From assembly GCA_964481145.1 (NCBI GenBank), contig CAYZTA010000001.1, positions 1-64,000 of the forward strand: a stretch of DNA of 64,000 nucleotides. The letters run 5' to 3'. A program made the position numbers and the translations under genes. This DNA comes from Sandaracinus sp964481145. GTDB lineage: Bacteria > Myxococcota_A > Polyangia > Polyangiales > Sandaracinaceae. Below the pieces are notes generated by a model, which worked only from the letters and a program-made list of their open reading frames with translations, did no database searches and was not told where the DNA came from. This document shows, one piece after another, positions 27,584-36,886 of this stretch. The number at the start of each line of letters is the position of its first letter. The stretch's first letter is position 1.

Positions 27584-27597
27584 ACGAGGAAATGAAC

Positions 27598-28632
27598 ATG
27601 GACGCGATCGGAACGGACGAGCGGGCAGTGCACGTGGATGGAGGGGTGGAGCTTGCGCCGGCATACGAAGTGGCAAAGCGTCTGCGCGCGCGCCTCGGTG
27701 CGGTCGTCAGAGGTCGCCATGACGTCATTGATTTGATGCTCACCGCGCTCCTGGCCGATGGCCATGTGCTGCTCGAGGACTATCCGGGCTCAGGCAAGAC
27801 CACACTCGCTCGTGCTCTTGGGAGCGCAATTGCGGATGAGAGTGGCATCCCGGGGATCGCCTCTTTTCGAAGAGTGCAGTTCACGCCGGATTTGCTGCCG
27901 AGCGACATCACGGGGACCAACGTGTTCGAGCCCGAGCGTTCGACGTTTGCCTTTCGGCGAGGTCCGATTTTCGCGCACATCGTGCTCGCGGATGAGATCA
28001 ATCGAACCTCACCCAAAGTGCAGGCGGCGATGCTCGAGGCGATGGCCGAGAAGCAAGTCACCGTCGACAACGAGACGCATTCGCTCGACGCGCTCTTCTT
28101 CGTGATCGCGACACAAAATCCGCTCGATCTCGCGGGGACCTATCCCTTGCCCACGCCGCAGCTCGACCGATTCTTGTTCAAGATTCGAATGGAGCACATC
28201 TCGCGCGAGGCAGAGCTCGAAGTGCTCGCGGCATATCCGAAGCCGCATCTCGATTTGGCCGATGAGATGCCCAAGGTGACTCGGAGCGAGTTCCTCGCGG
28301 CGCGTCGGGCGCTTCGCGAAGGGGTGGCGCTGCATCCTGCGTTTCGTGAGGCGTTGGTCGATCTCGCGCGCTCATTGCGCGACGACAAGCGCGTGCTCCA
28401 AGGGGCTTCGACGCGTTCGCTCGTCCTGATGATGCCTGCGCTTCAAGCGCGAGCTCTCGTGGCCGGCCGCGACCACGTCACGCCCGATGACCTCGACGTG
28501 CTAGCACCCTTCGTCTTTGGTCATCGCCTCGAGTGCTCGCCTGGCGTGGATGACGTGATGTCGATCATTGCCGAACACACGGCTTCACAGGTCGAGAAGC
28601 TGGCTCGGCGCAGCTTGCGCCACGGATCATGA
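27598..28632 (+). CDS. MoxR-family AAA+ ATPase
   Basis: 344 residues. Walker A is YPGSGKTTLARALG, Walker B/sensor is VLADEINRTSPKVQAAMLEAM, sensor-1 is IATQNPLD, and the arginine-finger region is PTPQLDRFLFKI. MoxR ATPases act as chaperones with DUF58/vWA proteins. ATG 27598 has GAGGA at a good distance; ATG 27592 is too close to it. The stop overlaps the start of the next gene (ATGA). In this operon MoxR comes after DUF58 and the transglutaminase rather than first. Confidence 0.94.
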   Translation: MDAIGTDERAVHVDGGVELAPAYEVAKRLRARLGAVVRGRHDVIDLMLTALLADGHVLLEDYPGSGKTTLARALGSAIADESGIPGIASFRRVQFTPDLLPSDITGTNVFEPERSTFAFRRGPIFAHIVLADEINRTSPKVQAAMLEAMAEKQVTVDNETHSLDALFFVIATQNPLDLAGTYPLPTPQLDRFLFKIRMEHISREAELEVLAAYPKPHLDLADEMPKVTRSEFLAARRALREGVALHPAFREALVDLARSLRDDKRVLQGASTRSLVLMMPALQARALVAGRDHVTPDDLDVLAPFVFGHRLECSPGVDDVMSIIAEHTASQVEKLARRSLRHGS

Positions 28633-30647
28633 AGCGCTTTTATCGCGCCGTCGCCTTCACCTTCGTGTCCTCCATCGTGGTGGCGGGCATCGTGCGTGCG
28701 CAGGAGGACGCGCTCGAAGACATCCCGGTGTTCTTGCCGCAAGGGATGGACGCGCAGCCCGACGAGAGCGCGGCGTGGGCGGAGGCGCAGGCGGGGCGCT
28801 TCATCAAAGCGCGCGAGTTGGCCGATGGCGTGTTGCGTCGCGATCCGTCTTCGTACGTCGGGCATTTCGTGCTGGGTTTCGTTTATCACTATGGCGAAGC
28901 CAATGCGCCGCGCGCGCTCTTTCATACCGAACGAGCTTTCCAACTGTACGAATCGCGATGGGGGCGTGAGCCGGGATCGTCTTCGCCCTGGCGTTGGCAC
29001 GCCAAGATCATTCAAGAGCTCGCGGCGGCGCACGGAGAGCTCGAGCATTACGAAGATCAGCTGAGATTCATGGCGCTCTACAATGAATCGTATCGGCCGC
29101 ACCTCATGGCCGAGATGGCGTGGCCGCTCATGAAGTTGCGTCGCTTCGACGATGCGCGTCGAACGGCGCAGATGGCGCAGGCGACGGGTGAGCCGAGGCA
29201 AGTCGAGATTGCGCTCAATGCGCTTTGCGCCATCGAGTTCGAAGCGGGGGATGATCGCGCGAGTTACGAAGCGTGTCGCGCGGCGATGGAGCTTCACGGC
29301 GGAAATCCCGAGTTCCAGAGCGCCGTGGACTTCACGAACTTTGCGGAGGCGGCGCGCTCGGTCTTTCGGCTCGATGAAGCGGAGCGAGTGGGGCAGCTCG
29401 CGACCCAAGCGCAGACGAGCTGGTATGGCAATCCCCATGTCGAGCTCGCCGAGCTCTATATCCGTGAAGGGCGTTTCATCGAAGCGCTGGCGTCGCTTCG
29501 TGAAGTGCCGCGATATCGCGCGCGTCGTCCTCCTCACGTACAAGACAGCGATCGCAATGAGTCGCGCCGTGCGCTCGCTGAGTTTTTCTTGGTGATAGGC
29601 CGCGCCGAAGATGCCATGCGGATCACCGAACAGGCTGTGCTCGCGCCCGATCGCCGCGGACACAACAGCCGCGATCCGCGTCAGGACGAGGCCATCGCAG
29701 CGGTCCTCGATCGACGTGCGCGGGTGATGCGCGCCGAACAGATCCGCGTGGAAGCGCTCGGCGCGCCCTTTTACGAGCGCATATGGGCTTGGCTGTCTGC
29801 GAGCAAGTTGCGCTTCGATGCGTGGAGTTCGGGCAGACGTGCAGCGCGGGCGCTCTCCGATGATGCGCGGCTCGTGGGCACGTTCATGATCGGCACGTCG
29901 CGCAGCGCGGTGTTGCCGCCGTGGCTCGCGGGAGAGCTCGTGCAGGTGCTTGGGCCTGGGGTTGCGATGCAGGCCGTGACGCGTGCACGCGCCGAGGATC
30001 GCCGACCGGGCGCAGTCCCTTATTACGACGCATTCGAAGCGGAGGCTGCGCACCAGAGTCGTGATCCGGAGCGTGCCCGCGCGCTCAGCCTTCGGGCGCT
30101 CGAGGCGTTACAACCAGCCGAGACCTTGTTGCGCGCACGCATGCACGCGATTGCGGCTGACTCCGCGCGTCGTTTGGGCGATTTGCCGCGGGCGCTCGAG
30201 AGTTATGATCAAGCATTTCAAACCGATCCCGGGGTGTTCTCGAGGATGGAGCTCGAGGTGCCGGTGCGAGTTTCGATCCGGGGAGGGGCGAGCGCGCAGA
30301 CGGCGGGTGAGTTGATTGCCTCGAGCCCTCGGTTCTTCAGTGAAGACGTGGGATTGCGGATCGAAGTCGAAGACAGCGCGCAGCAAGGGCGTGCGTGTTT
30401 GATGGGGCGGGCGGGCTCGGTTCTCGCTTGTGCCGAAGAGAGCCGACGTTCTGCGGAGAGTGGAGACGAGTTCGCGCGGAGGCTCACTGCGTCGTTCCAC
30501 CGCGCAGCATTCGCGCCGCGCATCGATTTGAGTCAAACCGACGCGAATGGATTGGATGGCGCGAACGTGGTTTCACGCGATCCTCTTCGCACGCTCTTTG
30601 GAACGAGCGGCGACGGGACCGACGTCGAGGTGGTGCCGGAGGAGTGA
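28629..30647 (+). CDS. Secreted TPR-like repeat protein, unknown function
   Basis: 672 residues with a signal peptide (AFTFVSSIVVAGIVRA|QED). The region from about 35 to 310 is helical and TPR-like, with recurring Ala/Leu spacing and W/Y-A pairs. A distinct C-terminal part (about 330-670) has no recognised family. It is translationally coupled to moxR and is the last gene of the DUF58-transglutaminase-MoxR operon, so it is probably an envelope partner or client of that machinery. Its 3' end faces the GT-GNAT gene across 122 bp in which I see no further gene. Confidence 0.75.
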   Translation: MKRFYRAVAFTFVSSIVVAGIVRAQEDALEDIPVFLPQGMDAQPDESAAWAEAQAGRFIKARELADGVLRRDPSSYVGHFVLGFVYHYGEANAPRALFHTERAFQLYESRWGREPGSSSPWRWHAKIIQELAAAHGELEHYEDQLRFMALYNESYRPHLMAEMAWPLMKLRRFDDARRTAQMAQATGEPRQVEIALNALCAIEFEAGDDRASYEACRAAMELHGGNPEFQSAVDFTNFAEAARSVFRLDEAERVGQLATQAQTSWYGNPHVELAELYIREGRFIEALASLREVPRYRARRPPHVQDSDRNESRRALAEFFLVIGRAEDAMRITEQAVLAPDRRGHNSRDPRQDEAIAAVLDRRARVMRAEQIRVEALGAPFYERIWAWLSASKLRFDAWSSGRRAARALSDDARLVGTFMIGTSRSAVLPPWLAGELVQVLGPGVAMQAVTRARAEDRRPGAVPYYDAFEAEAAHQSRDPERARALSLRALEALQPAETLLRARMHAIAADSARRLGDLPRALESYDQAFQTDPGVFSRMELEVPVRVSIRGGASAQTAGELIASSPRFFSEDVGLRIEVEDSAQQGRACLMGRAGSVLACAEESRRSAESGDEFARRLTASFHRAAFAPRIDLSQTDANGLDGANVVSRDPLRTLFGTSGDGTDVEVVPEE

Positions 30648-30769
30648 GGGTCAATGGCTCGAACAAGACTGCGCCTATGCCGTCTTTCCACGACCTCTCG
30701 AGGCAATCGCTGAGCGGCTTCGATCGTCGGACATTTCCGAGTACGATGCATCCATGAAAGGCTCGTCGA

Positions 30770-32803
30770 TCATCTCCGCTCGATGCGGATGCGATGTTGG
30801 ATTCGGTCGCGTGTTCCCCAGCGGTGTTTGTAGTCGTCGGCGCCGCGGAGAAAGTCCAGAGTGGCGATGCCGCGCGCGGTCAGCATCGCAATCGCAAATC
30901 CCACGAGCACGACGACAGGGCTTCGTCGCGCAATCTTCGGATCGAAGCCTGCGAGATAGAACGCAGCGCGCGAACGTTCGAGCAGAATCATACAACTCGC
31001 GCGGGCCACATGTCGTTCGTCGCGAAGCTCGAGGCACATGGCGTGTCCGTGCTCGATGAGACGCACGAGGGCATCGTCGTCGAATGACTCGCGCCCCTTC
31101 AGGATCCCTGACGAACCACGCGAAGCCCAACGGGCTTCATGGAGCGCACGCCACGTTTCGACGTGTTCTTTGGCGCGCGTCCTCTGGCTCGATTCGATGC
31201 GTAACCGAGCGCGATCACAGATGCGAATGTCGTGTGCGACCCGTCGCGCCCAATGCATCGGGACGAGCTGGGCGAGGGATTTCGAACCGTCGATGACGAG
31301 CTCCGGACATCTCGATAGAGGAGAGTCGACAGAAATCGCGCCCGCGACACCCGCTCGCAATGCGTGCAGCAGGGGGGATGTGCCGCGAAGTTCATGCATT
31401 TCGAGCGCGCGCCATTCCCGATGCTCCGCGAGCCTCTCGAGCAATGCGCGGCTGCATTCGGCTGCGATGTCGACTCGAGCGAGCACGTCGAGGACATCGC
31501 TGGGGCCTGTGCCCGCGAGCATCCAAGTGCTCGTGTCAGAAGGTTCCATCGCGAGCGGGAGCAAACCCACCATCTCGGAGCCCTCGCGGGCGACGAAGAT
31601 TCGAGGAGGGTGCGGCGAGAGATGTCGATACCATGCGAGCACCCATTCGGGGCGTTGGAATGTGGTCGCCCACGGACAAGCATTCCAGAGCGCATTCCAT
31701 TCGTGTTCGATGGCCTCTGCCGCTGTGAGCGTCTCCAAGAGATCGACTCGGATCGTGTTCTTGCGTGCCCTTGGATGCGACGCAACACGCGTGAGCAGTT
31801 GGATATATTGCGACGTGGTTTTTTCGAGATCGAAGCGTCGTTCTGCCTGGATGCGGCAATCCCTCGGATCCATCGAAGCCGAGCGCACTATCGCACGCGC
31901 CATCGAATGAGAATCCGTGACGAGAAATCCAGTGAGCCCATGTTCGACGATGCTCGAGAGAGCGCCGGAGGGGAATGCGATCACAGGGGTTCCTGATGCA
32001 AGTGCTTCCATGCTCACGAGCGAGCTCGTTTCGCGGACCGTGCTCGGGACGAGCAAGCAACGCGCACCAGCGACGAGTCGTGCTTTGCGCAGACCTGTGA
32101 CGGGGCCCGCAAAGACGACTCGCCGGCCGAGGGCAGGCGCAATTTTGTCGCGAAAATAGCGCGCGTGCGCCTCGTATGAATGCACGTGGCCCGCGATGAT
32201 GAGGGGAATGCCGGCGGCTTGGGCGGCTTCGATCGCGGTCTCGAAATTTTTCTCTGGGCAGATGCGACCGAGCGCGAGCGCGTATCCATGCTTTGTCGTG
32301 CGCCATCGGAAACGAGTCAAATCGACGCCGTTTTCGATGATGACCGCCCGCTCACGAAGCCCTTTCGGGAGGTCCATCGCCTGTGAGCTCGACACACAAA
32401 CGAAGGTCGTGTTGGGGCGATCGAAGACCGCGGGCGGATAGAGCTCGATGGGGAGATGTAAGGTGGCGATCACTGGGACATCGTCCGGAACTTGGAGCGC
32501 ACCGAAATCGAGCCCATGGAAATGAACGACGTCCACCTTTCTTCGAGACAGGACGTCGTTCAGCGCTCTTTGCGTTTCGCGAAGCGCTCGCTCACGCACG
32601 TGTTCGTCCAAGTTCTCGTGTTCGAGACGGAGTGTCTCCACCCATGTGCCTGTCACGTGAGAGGGGGCGGGCGCGATCACGATGGAATGGTGGCCGTTCA
32701 TGGAGAGCGCGCGGTCGATATGCGCGAGCATCACTTCTGCGCCGCCGACGGCGTCGATCGAGACCGGGGCGAGCGCATAGGCGACCGAGACAACGGTGAT
32801 CAT
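30770..32803 (-). CDS. Glycosyltransferase (GT4) - GNAT/CelD-like acyltransferase fusion
   Basis: 677 residues. The first ~345 form a GT4/GT-B glycosyltransferase: the N-terminal VGGAEVML loop, NGVD(LTRF), LGRICPEKNFETAIEA, and a donor-site ETSSLVSMEALASGTPVIA. The last ~310 resemble the Acetyltransf_6 (BcsL/CelD/FemAB-like GNAT) fold, with YLAGFDPK, SPVVVL and TLDFLRGADDYKHRWG. One polypeptide could therefore add a sugar and acylate the product. ATG 32803 overlaps the stop of the PIG-L gene upstream. Together they recall the GT/deacetylase/acyltransferase steps of low-molecular-weight thiol pathways such as mycothiol. The product is unknown. Confidence 0.87.
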   Translation of the reverse strand: MITVVSVAYALAPVSIDAVGGAEVMLAHIDRALSMNGHHSIVIAPAPSHVTGTWVETLRLEHENLDEHVRERALRETQRALNDVLSRRKVDVVHFHGLDFGALQVPDDVPVIATLHLPIELYPPAVFDRPNTTFVCVSSSQAMDLPKGLRERAVIIENGVDLTRFRWRTTKHGYALALGRICPEKNFETAIEAAQAAGIPLIIAGHVHSYEAHARYFRDKIAPALGRRVVFAGPVTGLRKARLVAGARCLLVPSTVRETSSLVSMEALASGTPVIAFPSGALSSIVEHGLTGFLVTDSHSMARAIVRSASMDPRDCRIQAERRFDLEKTTSQYIQLLTRVASHPRARKNTIRVDLLETLTAAEAIEHEWNALWNACPWATTFQRPEWVLAWYRHLSPHPPRIFVAREGSEMVGLLPLAMEPSDTSTWMLAGTGPSDVLDVLARVDIAAECSRALLERLAEHREWRALEMHELRGTSPLLHALRAGVAGAISVDSPLSRCPELVIDGSKSLAQLVPMHWARRVAHDIRICDRARLRIESSQRTRAKEHVETWRALHEARWASRGSSGILKGRESFDDDALVRLIEHGHAMCLELRDERHVARASCMILLERSRAAFYLAGFDPKIARRSPVVVLVGFAIAMLTARGIATLDFLRGADDYKHRWGTRDRIQHRIRIERR

Positions 32804-33606
32804 CCGAGCTCCATGGGCACGTCGAGGATGCGCGCGGCACGGCGGATTTCCTCGCGAAAGTTCTCGGCTCGAAGGGGCCATCCATGGGTTTCGTAATGGA
32901 GTGGGCCTTCATGTGGAGGCGCGTTGAAATCGATGAGGCCACTCACGCGAAGTGACTCGGTGCCGATCGGAAAGGACGCGATGATTTCACGCTGTGATGC
33001 GAAACATGCGAGCGCCGAGTTCTTGCGTTCGCTTTCGGCGGGTGTGAGCACGCGTGTGAGCGAAGGAAGCGCTCGCGGAAGAAATCCGATCGTCCGCTCT
33101 CCGGTCGCAGAGACTGCGTGATATCCAGGGAATTCGAGGAGCGCGCATCGTCGAGCGGACTTTGCGATGGCGGCTCGGGCGATGAATGCGGCGGCGTCGT
33201 GGTCGGGATGACCGCCGTCGTATGCATGGGTCAGGACGATGTCGGGGGAGAAGGTGCGAAGCTCGGACGTGAGGGCTTCGGTGAGGCGAACCGTCTCGAA
33301 GACAGCCTCCTGGTCACATGCACCGAAGGAGAGGCGTCGCGCAACCGATAATCCGAGTCGATTGAGCGCGGAGTCGAGCTCTCGACTGCGCAGCTGGGCG
33401 TATTCTTCTCGCGTATTGCATCCGGCTTGCCGTGCAAAATAAGGGTTACGTGGTGCACCGTCGGTCACATGGACGAGGCTCACTGCCTGACGGTCTGCAA
33501 GAAGAATTCCTGCCCACAGTGTCTCATCATCGGGATGTGCCGCGACGACGAGCGTACGGAAATGGGTGCCGTTGACGAAATGTTCGAGGCGCTCTTCCGC
33601 GATCAC
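32800..33606 (-). CDS. PIG-L/LmbE-family N-acetylglucosamine deacetylase-like protein
   Basis: 268 residues. The zinc motif AHPDDE is near residue 24, and the second metal/catalytic motif HAYDGGHPDHDAAA is near 130. The family removes acetyl groups from GlcNAc linked to inositol, malate or lipids (MshB, BshB, PIG-L). GTG 33606 overlaps the ligase stop, and its own stop overlaps the glycosyltransferase-GNAT start. It therefore sits between NHEJ genes and a sugar-conjugate enzyme in one coupled transcript. Confidence 0.92.
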   Translation of the reverse strand: MIAEERLEHFVNGTHFRTLVVAAHPDDETLWAGILLADRQAVSLVHVTDGAPRNPYFARQAGCNTREEYAQLRSRELDSALNRLGLSVARRLSFGACDQEAVFETVRLTEALTSELRTFSPDIVLTHAYDGGHPDHDAAAFIARAAIAKSARRCALLEFPGYHAVSATGERTIGFLPRALPSLTRVLTPAESERKNSALACFASQREIIASFPIGTESLRVSGLIDFNAPPHEGPLHYETHGWPLRAENFREEIRRAARILDVPMELG

Positions 33607-34544
33607 TCACGACGTACTTCGCTCGCGCGTTTGTCGATTCGAAGTCCGAGGAAGGTGGGGTGACGCAGTTTTCCGTCGTGGGTCCATTCCGCGAACCGGA
33701 TTTCTGCGACGAGTGTGGGTGTGAGCCAAACGGCTCCCCGTTCGCGCGGAGGGTCTTTGATGGCAGGTCGTTCGATGCGCAGCGGCATCATGCGTTCGTA
33801 GAGAGATTCGAGTGCTTGGGTGTCGAATCCGGTCCCGACTTTGCCGGCATAGCGGAGTTCATCCCCTTCTTTGTCTGCGATTCCAAGAAGGAGCGCGCCG
33901 AAGCGTTGCCGCGAACCTTTGGGTGGGGTGAAGCCCACGATGACCAACTCTTGTCGAGAATCGAATTTGATCTTCTGCCATTCGAGAGAGCGTCCACCGC
34001 GATGCGGTTTGTCGGCGCGCTTCGACACCATCCCTTCCAGCTCGAGTTCTTTTGTTGCGTCTCGAAACGCATCACCATGGCCATGTGCGTATTCAGCGCG
34101 GCGCACGATGTCCATATCGACTCTCTCGAAATGCGTATCGAGGCGCGTTTTGCGGGACAAGAGCCAGTGCGCCCGCAAATCGCCACTCGAATCCCATAGC
34201 AAATCGAAGACGAAATAGCGGAGTCGGCTCTCGGTCGGATTCTGTATCGCATGTTGTAGAAGAGCGAAGCGTGGGCGTCCGTGTTCGTCCAGGGCGCAGA
34301 TTTCCCCATCGAGGATCGCACGGTCGACAGGGAAACTCATGAGCGCACGTCGCACGGATTCGAAGCGCTGATCGAAAGAGAGTCCGTTGCGTGAGACGAG
34401 ATGAATCTCACCTCGGTCGAGATATGCGATCGCACGAAAGCCGTCGTACTTGATTTCATGCAGCCATTCGTCGCCCTCCGGCGGGTTTTGTACGAGCGTG
34501 GCCAGCTGCGGTTCGATCTTCGGAAGCCTGACGATCATGTTCAC
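33603..34544 (-). CDS. ATP-dependent DNA ligase, LigD ligase-domain type
   Basis: 313 residues, ligase core only. The nucleotidyl Lys is in EIKYDGFRA (motif I); FVFDLLW (III), LEGMVSKR (IV) and WQKIKFD (V) follow. An OB-fold domain fills the C-terminal third. The polymerase and phosphoesterase domains of full LigD are absent. The Ku gene lies directly upstream with a 4-nt overlap (GTGA), defining a minimal two-component non-homologous end-joining system. A start at ATG 34538 is also possible. Confidence 0.94.
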   Translation of the reverse strand: MNMIVRLPKIEPQLATLVQNPPEGDEWLHEIKYDGFRAIAYLDRGEIHLVSRNGLSFDQRFESVRRALMSFPVDRAILDGEICALDEHGRPRFALLQHAIQNPTESRLRYFVFDLLWDSSGDLRAHWLLSRKTRLDTHFERVDMDIVRRAEYAHGHGDAFRDATKELELEGMVSKRADKPHRGGRSLEWQKIKFDSRQELVIVGFTPPKGSRQRFGALLLGIADKEGDELRYAGKVGTGFDTQALESLYERMMPLRIERPAIKDPPRERGAVWLTPTLVAEIRFAEWTHDGKLRHPTFLGLRIDKRASEVRRE

Positions 34545-35476
34545 GCTGCGCGTTTGCGTTTCTTACCCGGAGGGGAGGGATTCTCTTTCCGCTCGCTCGT
34601 TTCGAGACTCTTTTTGAGGAGCGCCACGAGCTCCGAGGAATGGGTCGGGGGTTCATGTTCGAGCTTCGCGGCTCGCACTTCGGTGACCTTGCCGGTGCGC
34701 GCTTTCTCTTCGATCATCGCGATCACGGCATCGCGATATTCGTCGTGATAACGCGAGGGGTTCCAACTCGTGCTCATTCTGGAGATGAGCTCCTCTGCCA
34801 TGTCGAGCTCACGTTCTCCGAGTTTGAGTTTTGTGACGTCTTCTTCGAGCATCTCGAGACCCCGCGGAGAGCGCACCTCGTGATTCCATCGGAGGATTTC
34901 GAGGACGAGCATCCTTCCGCTCGGATAGACCATGGCGAGATGCTGTCGAGTTCGGATCACGACACGTGCAATCGCAGCTTTGCGAGTGCGCACGAGCGCT
35001 TCACGAAAGAGCGCATAGGCGCGCTCTGCGCGTTTTGCGGGAGCGAGATAATAGGGCTTGTCGTAGTAGACGGGTTCGACGGCGTGATGGTCGACGAAGT
35101 CGATGATCTCGATGCTCTGCGTCGCGCCGACGTCTGCGGCTTTGAGGTCTTCATCGGTGACGATGACATATTCACCCTTCTCGACCTCGTAGCCGCGGAC
35201 GATGTGTTCCCAATCGATTTCTTCTCCCGTGATCTTGTTGATGCGACGATATCCAATCGGATCGTGGGTTCGCTGATCGAGCTGATGAAAGTGCAACTCG
35301 TTCTGTGCGGTGGCGGTGTGTAGGCTGACCGGAATCTGAAGCAGCCCAAAGCCGAGCGAGCCGGTCCAGAGCGCTCGGGGGACACCTTTGGCACCGCCGG
35401 CGCTCTCATCGGCCGTCGGTTCGTTGAGAGGTGCCCGAGAGGTGTCTTTTCGGGGACGAGATTTTCGTGCTGCCAT
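34541..35476 (-). CDS. ku: DNA end-binding protein Ku
   Basis: Homodimeric Ku of 311 residues that threads onto DNA ends and recruits LigD. The N-terminal beta barrel starts ALWTGSLGFGLLQIPVSLH, and the family motifs GYRRINKITGEEI and EKGEYVIVTDEDL follow. The C-terminus is a Lys/Arg-rich tail. ATG 35476 gives a 26-residue basic leader before the Ku core; an in-frame extension to 35557 is less likely. First gene of a four-gene coupled chain (Ku, ligase, PIG-L, GT-GNAT). The 286 bp upstream hold no gene that I can support. Confidence 0.95.
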   Translation of the reverse strand: MAARKSRPRKDTSRAPLNEPTADESAGGAKGVPRALWTGSLGFGLLQIPVSLHTATAQNELHFHQLDQRTHDPIGYRRINKITGEEIDWEHIVRGYEVEKGEYVIVTDEDLKAADVGATQSIEIIDFVDHHAVEPVYYDKPYYLAPAKRAERAYALFREALVRTRKAAIARVVIRTRQHLAMVYPSGRMLVLEILRWNHEVRSPRGLEMLEEDVTKLKLGERELDMAEELISRMSTSWNPSRYHDEYRDAVIAMIEEKARTGKVTEVRAAKLEHEPPTHSSELVALLKKSLETSERKENPSPPGKKRKRAA

Positions 35477-35762
35477 CGCCCGCGAGAGGAGCAATGCCGA
35501 GGCCAGAATACACACGGCGTGCGGGGGCGTGAGCGGTGAGGCTTGGATGCCACACATGAGGCGGCGAATCAGAACTTCATGGGTACCTGTTCACGGGGTC
35601 GTCGGGCACAAACGACGGCTTTCCATGCCGGTTTGATTGGGGTTTACGTCCGCACTCGGTCTCCTCACCTACCGATGTAGGCTGCGGGACACTCGCTTAC
35701 GGGCGCACTCCCACTGAAACCGGCCTGAAAACCCGCATGATTGGGGGCGTGAACGGTTACCT

Positions 35763-36719
35763 TCATGGCGCTTTGCGTCGGAGTGCGTCGACGGGGATCA
35801 GCTGCTCCGCCGCTTCGGGTGCTTCGGGTTGTACCGTGACGTGCATCAGGCCGTGCATGCGACGAATACGGTTCGCTACCCGTTCGGCGACCTCGACTCC
35901 GTGAGCACCTGGCGCAAGCACGACGTGCACGGTGACGGCATCGAAGCCTTCTTCGATCGTCCATGCATGGAGGTCATGCAGCTTCGAGACGCCCGTCGTC
36001 TCCAAGATGGTTCGCTCGAGTGTGGCGACATCGAGTCCGATGGGGGCGCTCTCCATGAGGACGCGAGAGGTCGTCTTGACGAGACGAAACGATGCAATCG
36101 CAATCAAAAGCGCGATGAGGAGTGAGCTGACGGCATCGGCCCACACCCAGCCAGCGAAGGCGATGAGAGCGCCTGCGATCATGGCGGCCACCGAGCCAGC
36201 TGCATCCGAGAGCACGTGGGCGAGCGCCGCGCGCATATTGACGTTGTGGCTCCCCTGTCCTCGCGAAAGGACCCACGCCGATACCAAGTTCACCACGAGG
36301 CCCAACGTCGCGACGACGAGCATCGAGTGACCTTCGACCTCGTGCGGTGCGTGGAGTCGATCCACCGCTTCGAACACGATGAGCACCGAGCTCGCTGCGA
36401 GCGCCGTGGCGTTGGCCAATGCTGCCAGCGTCTCCGCACGACGAAAGCCGAATGTCCGTTCGCGCGTCCGCGGGCGCTCGGCCATTCGTTGCGCCGCGAG
36501 CGCGAGAGCGAGCGCACCTGCGTCCGAGAGCATGTGTCCGGCATCGGAGAGCAACGCGAGACTGTTCGACGCGAGTCCTGCGATGACTTCGATGACCATG
36601 AACCCAGCGGTCAGCACGAACGCAATGGCGAGCGCCCGAAAAGGTGCCGATCGCGCGTGATCATGACCGTGTGCGTGATTGTGATCGTGCGTGTGATCGT
36701 GTTCGTGACTGTGACCCAA
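35763..36719 (-). CDS. Cation diffusion facilitator (CzcD-like metal exporter)
   Basis: 318 residues. A His/Asp-rich N-terminal tail (HSHEHDHTHDHNHAHGHDHA) probably binds metal. Six membrane helices follow, with the CDF metal site in LLSDAGHMLSDA and AHVLSDAAG, and then a C-terminal cytoplasmic domain (from about 225). Likely substrate is Zn2+ or Co2+, exported by proton antiport. The start is TTG 36719, supported by the tail. The gene is divergent from dnaG. Confidence 0.93.
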   Translation of the reverse strand: MGHSHEHDHTHDHNHAHGHDHARSAPFRALAIAFVLTAGFMVIEVIAGLASNSLALLSDAGHMLSDAGALALALAAQRMAERPRTRERTFGFRRAETLAALANATALAASSVLIVFEAVDRLHAPHEVEGHSMLVVATLGLVVNLVSAWVLSRGQGSHNVNMRAALAHVLSDAAGSVAAMIAGALIAFAGWVWADAVSSLLIALLIAIASFRLVKTTSRVLMESAPIGLDVATLERTILETTGVSKLHDLHAWTIEEGFDAVTVHVVLAPGAHGVEVAERVANRIRRMHGLMHVTVQPEAPEAAEQLIPVDALRRKAP

Positions 36720-36886
36720 GAATCACCCCAGCAGCTGTGACGAGTCGTCCATGTGGGCGCAAATGCTCCGAGGTAGCACTGTGCTTATTCTCAACGCCAT
36801 GCAGCCTACAGTACGAGCGATTCCGCACGCTCGTGAGGGTTCATCCGTTGATTCCGGGGCGCGCGTCCAGCACATTCTCGGGTCAC

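Noticed and set aside
28521..30053. 510-codon frame antisense to moxR and the TPR gene
   Set aside because: It crosses two coupled genes and has Arg-rich shadow composition, no start signal and no domain.
30770..33606. Genuine mycothiol pathway (mshA-mshB-mshD)
   Set aside because: The acyltransferase is CelD/FemAB-like rather than MshD-like and no MshC-like ligase is visible; only the reaction types are analogous.
36644..36886. N-terminal extension of DnaG to 36644
   Set aside because: The extra residues come from reading the His-rich CDF coding region backwards; the primase core begins at about 36887.
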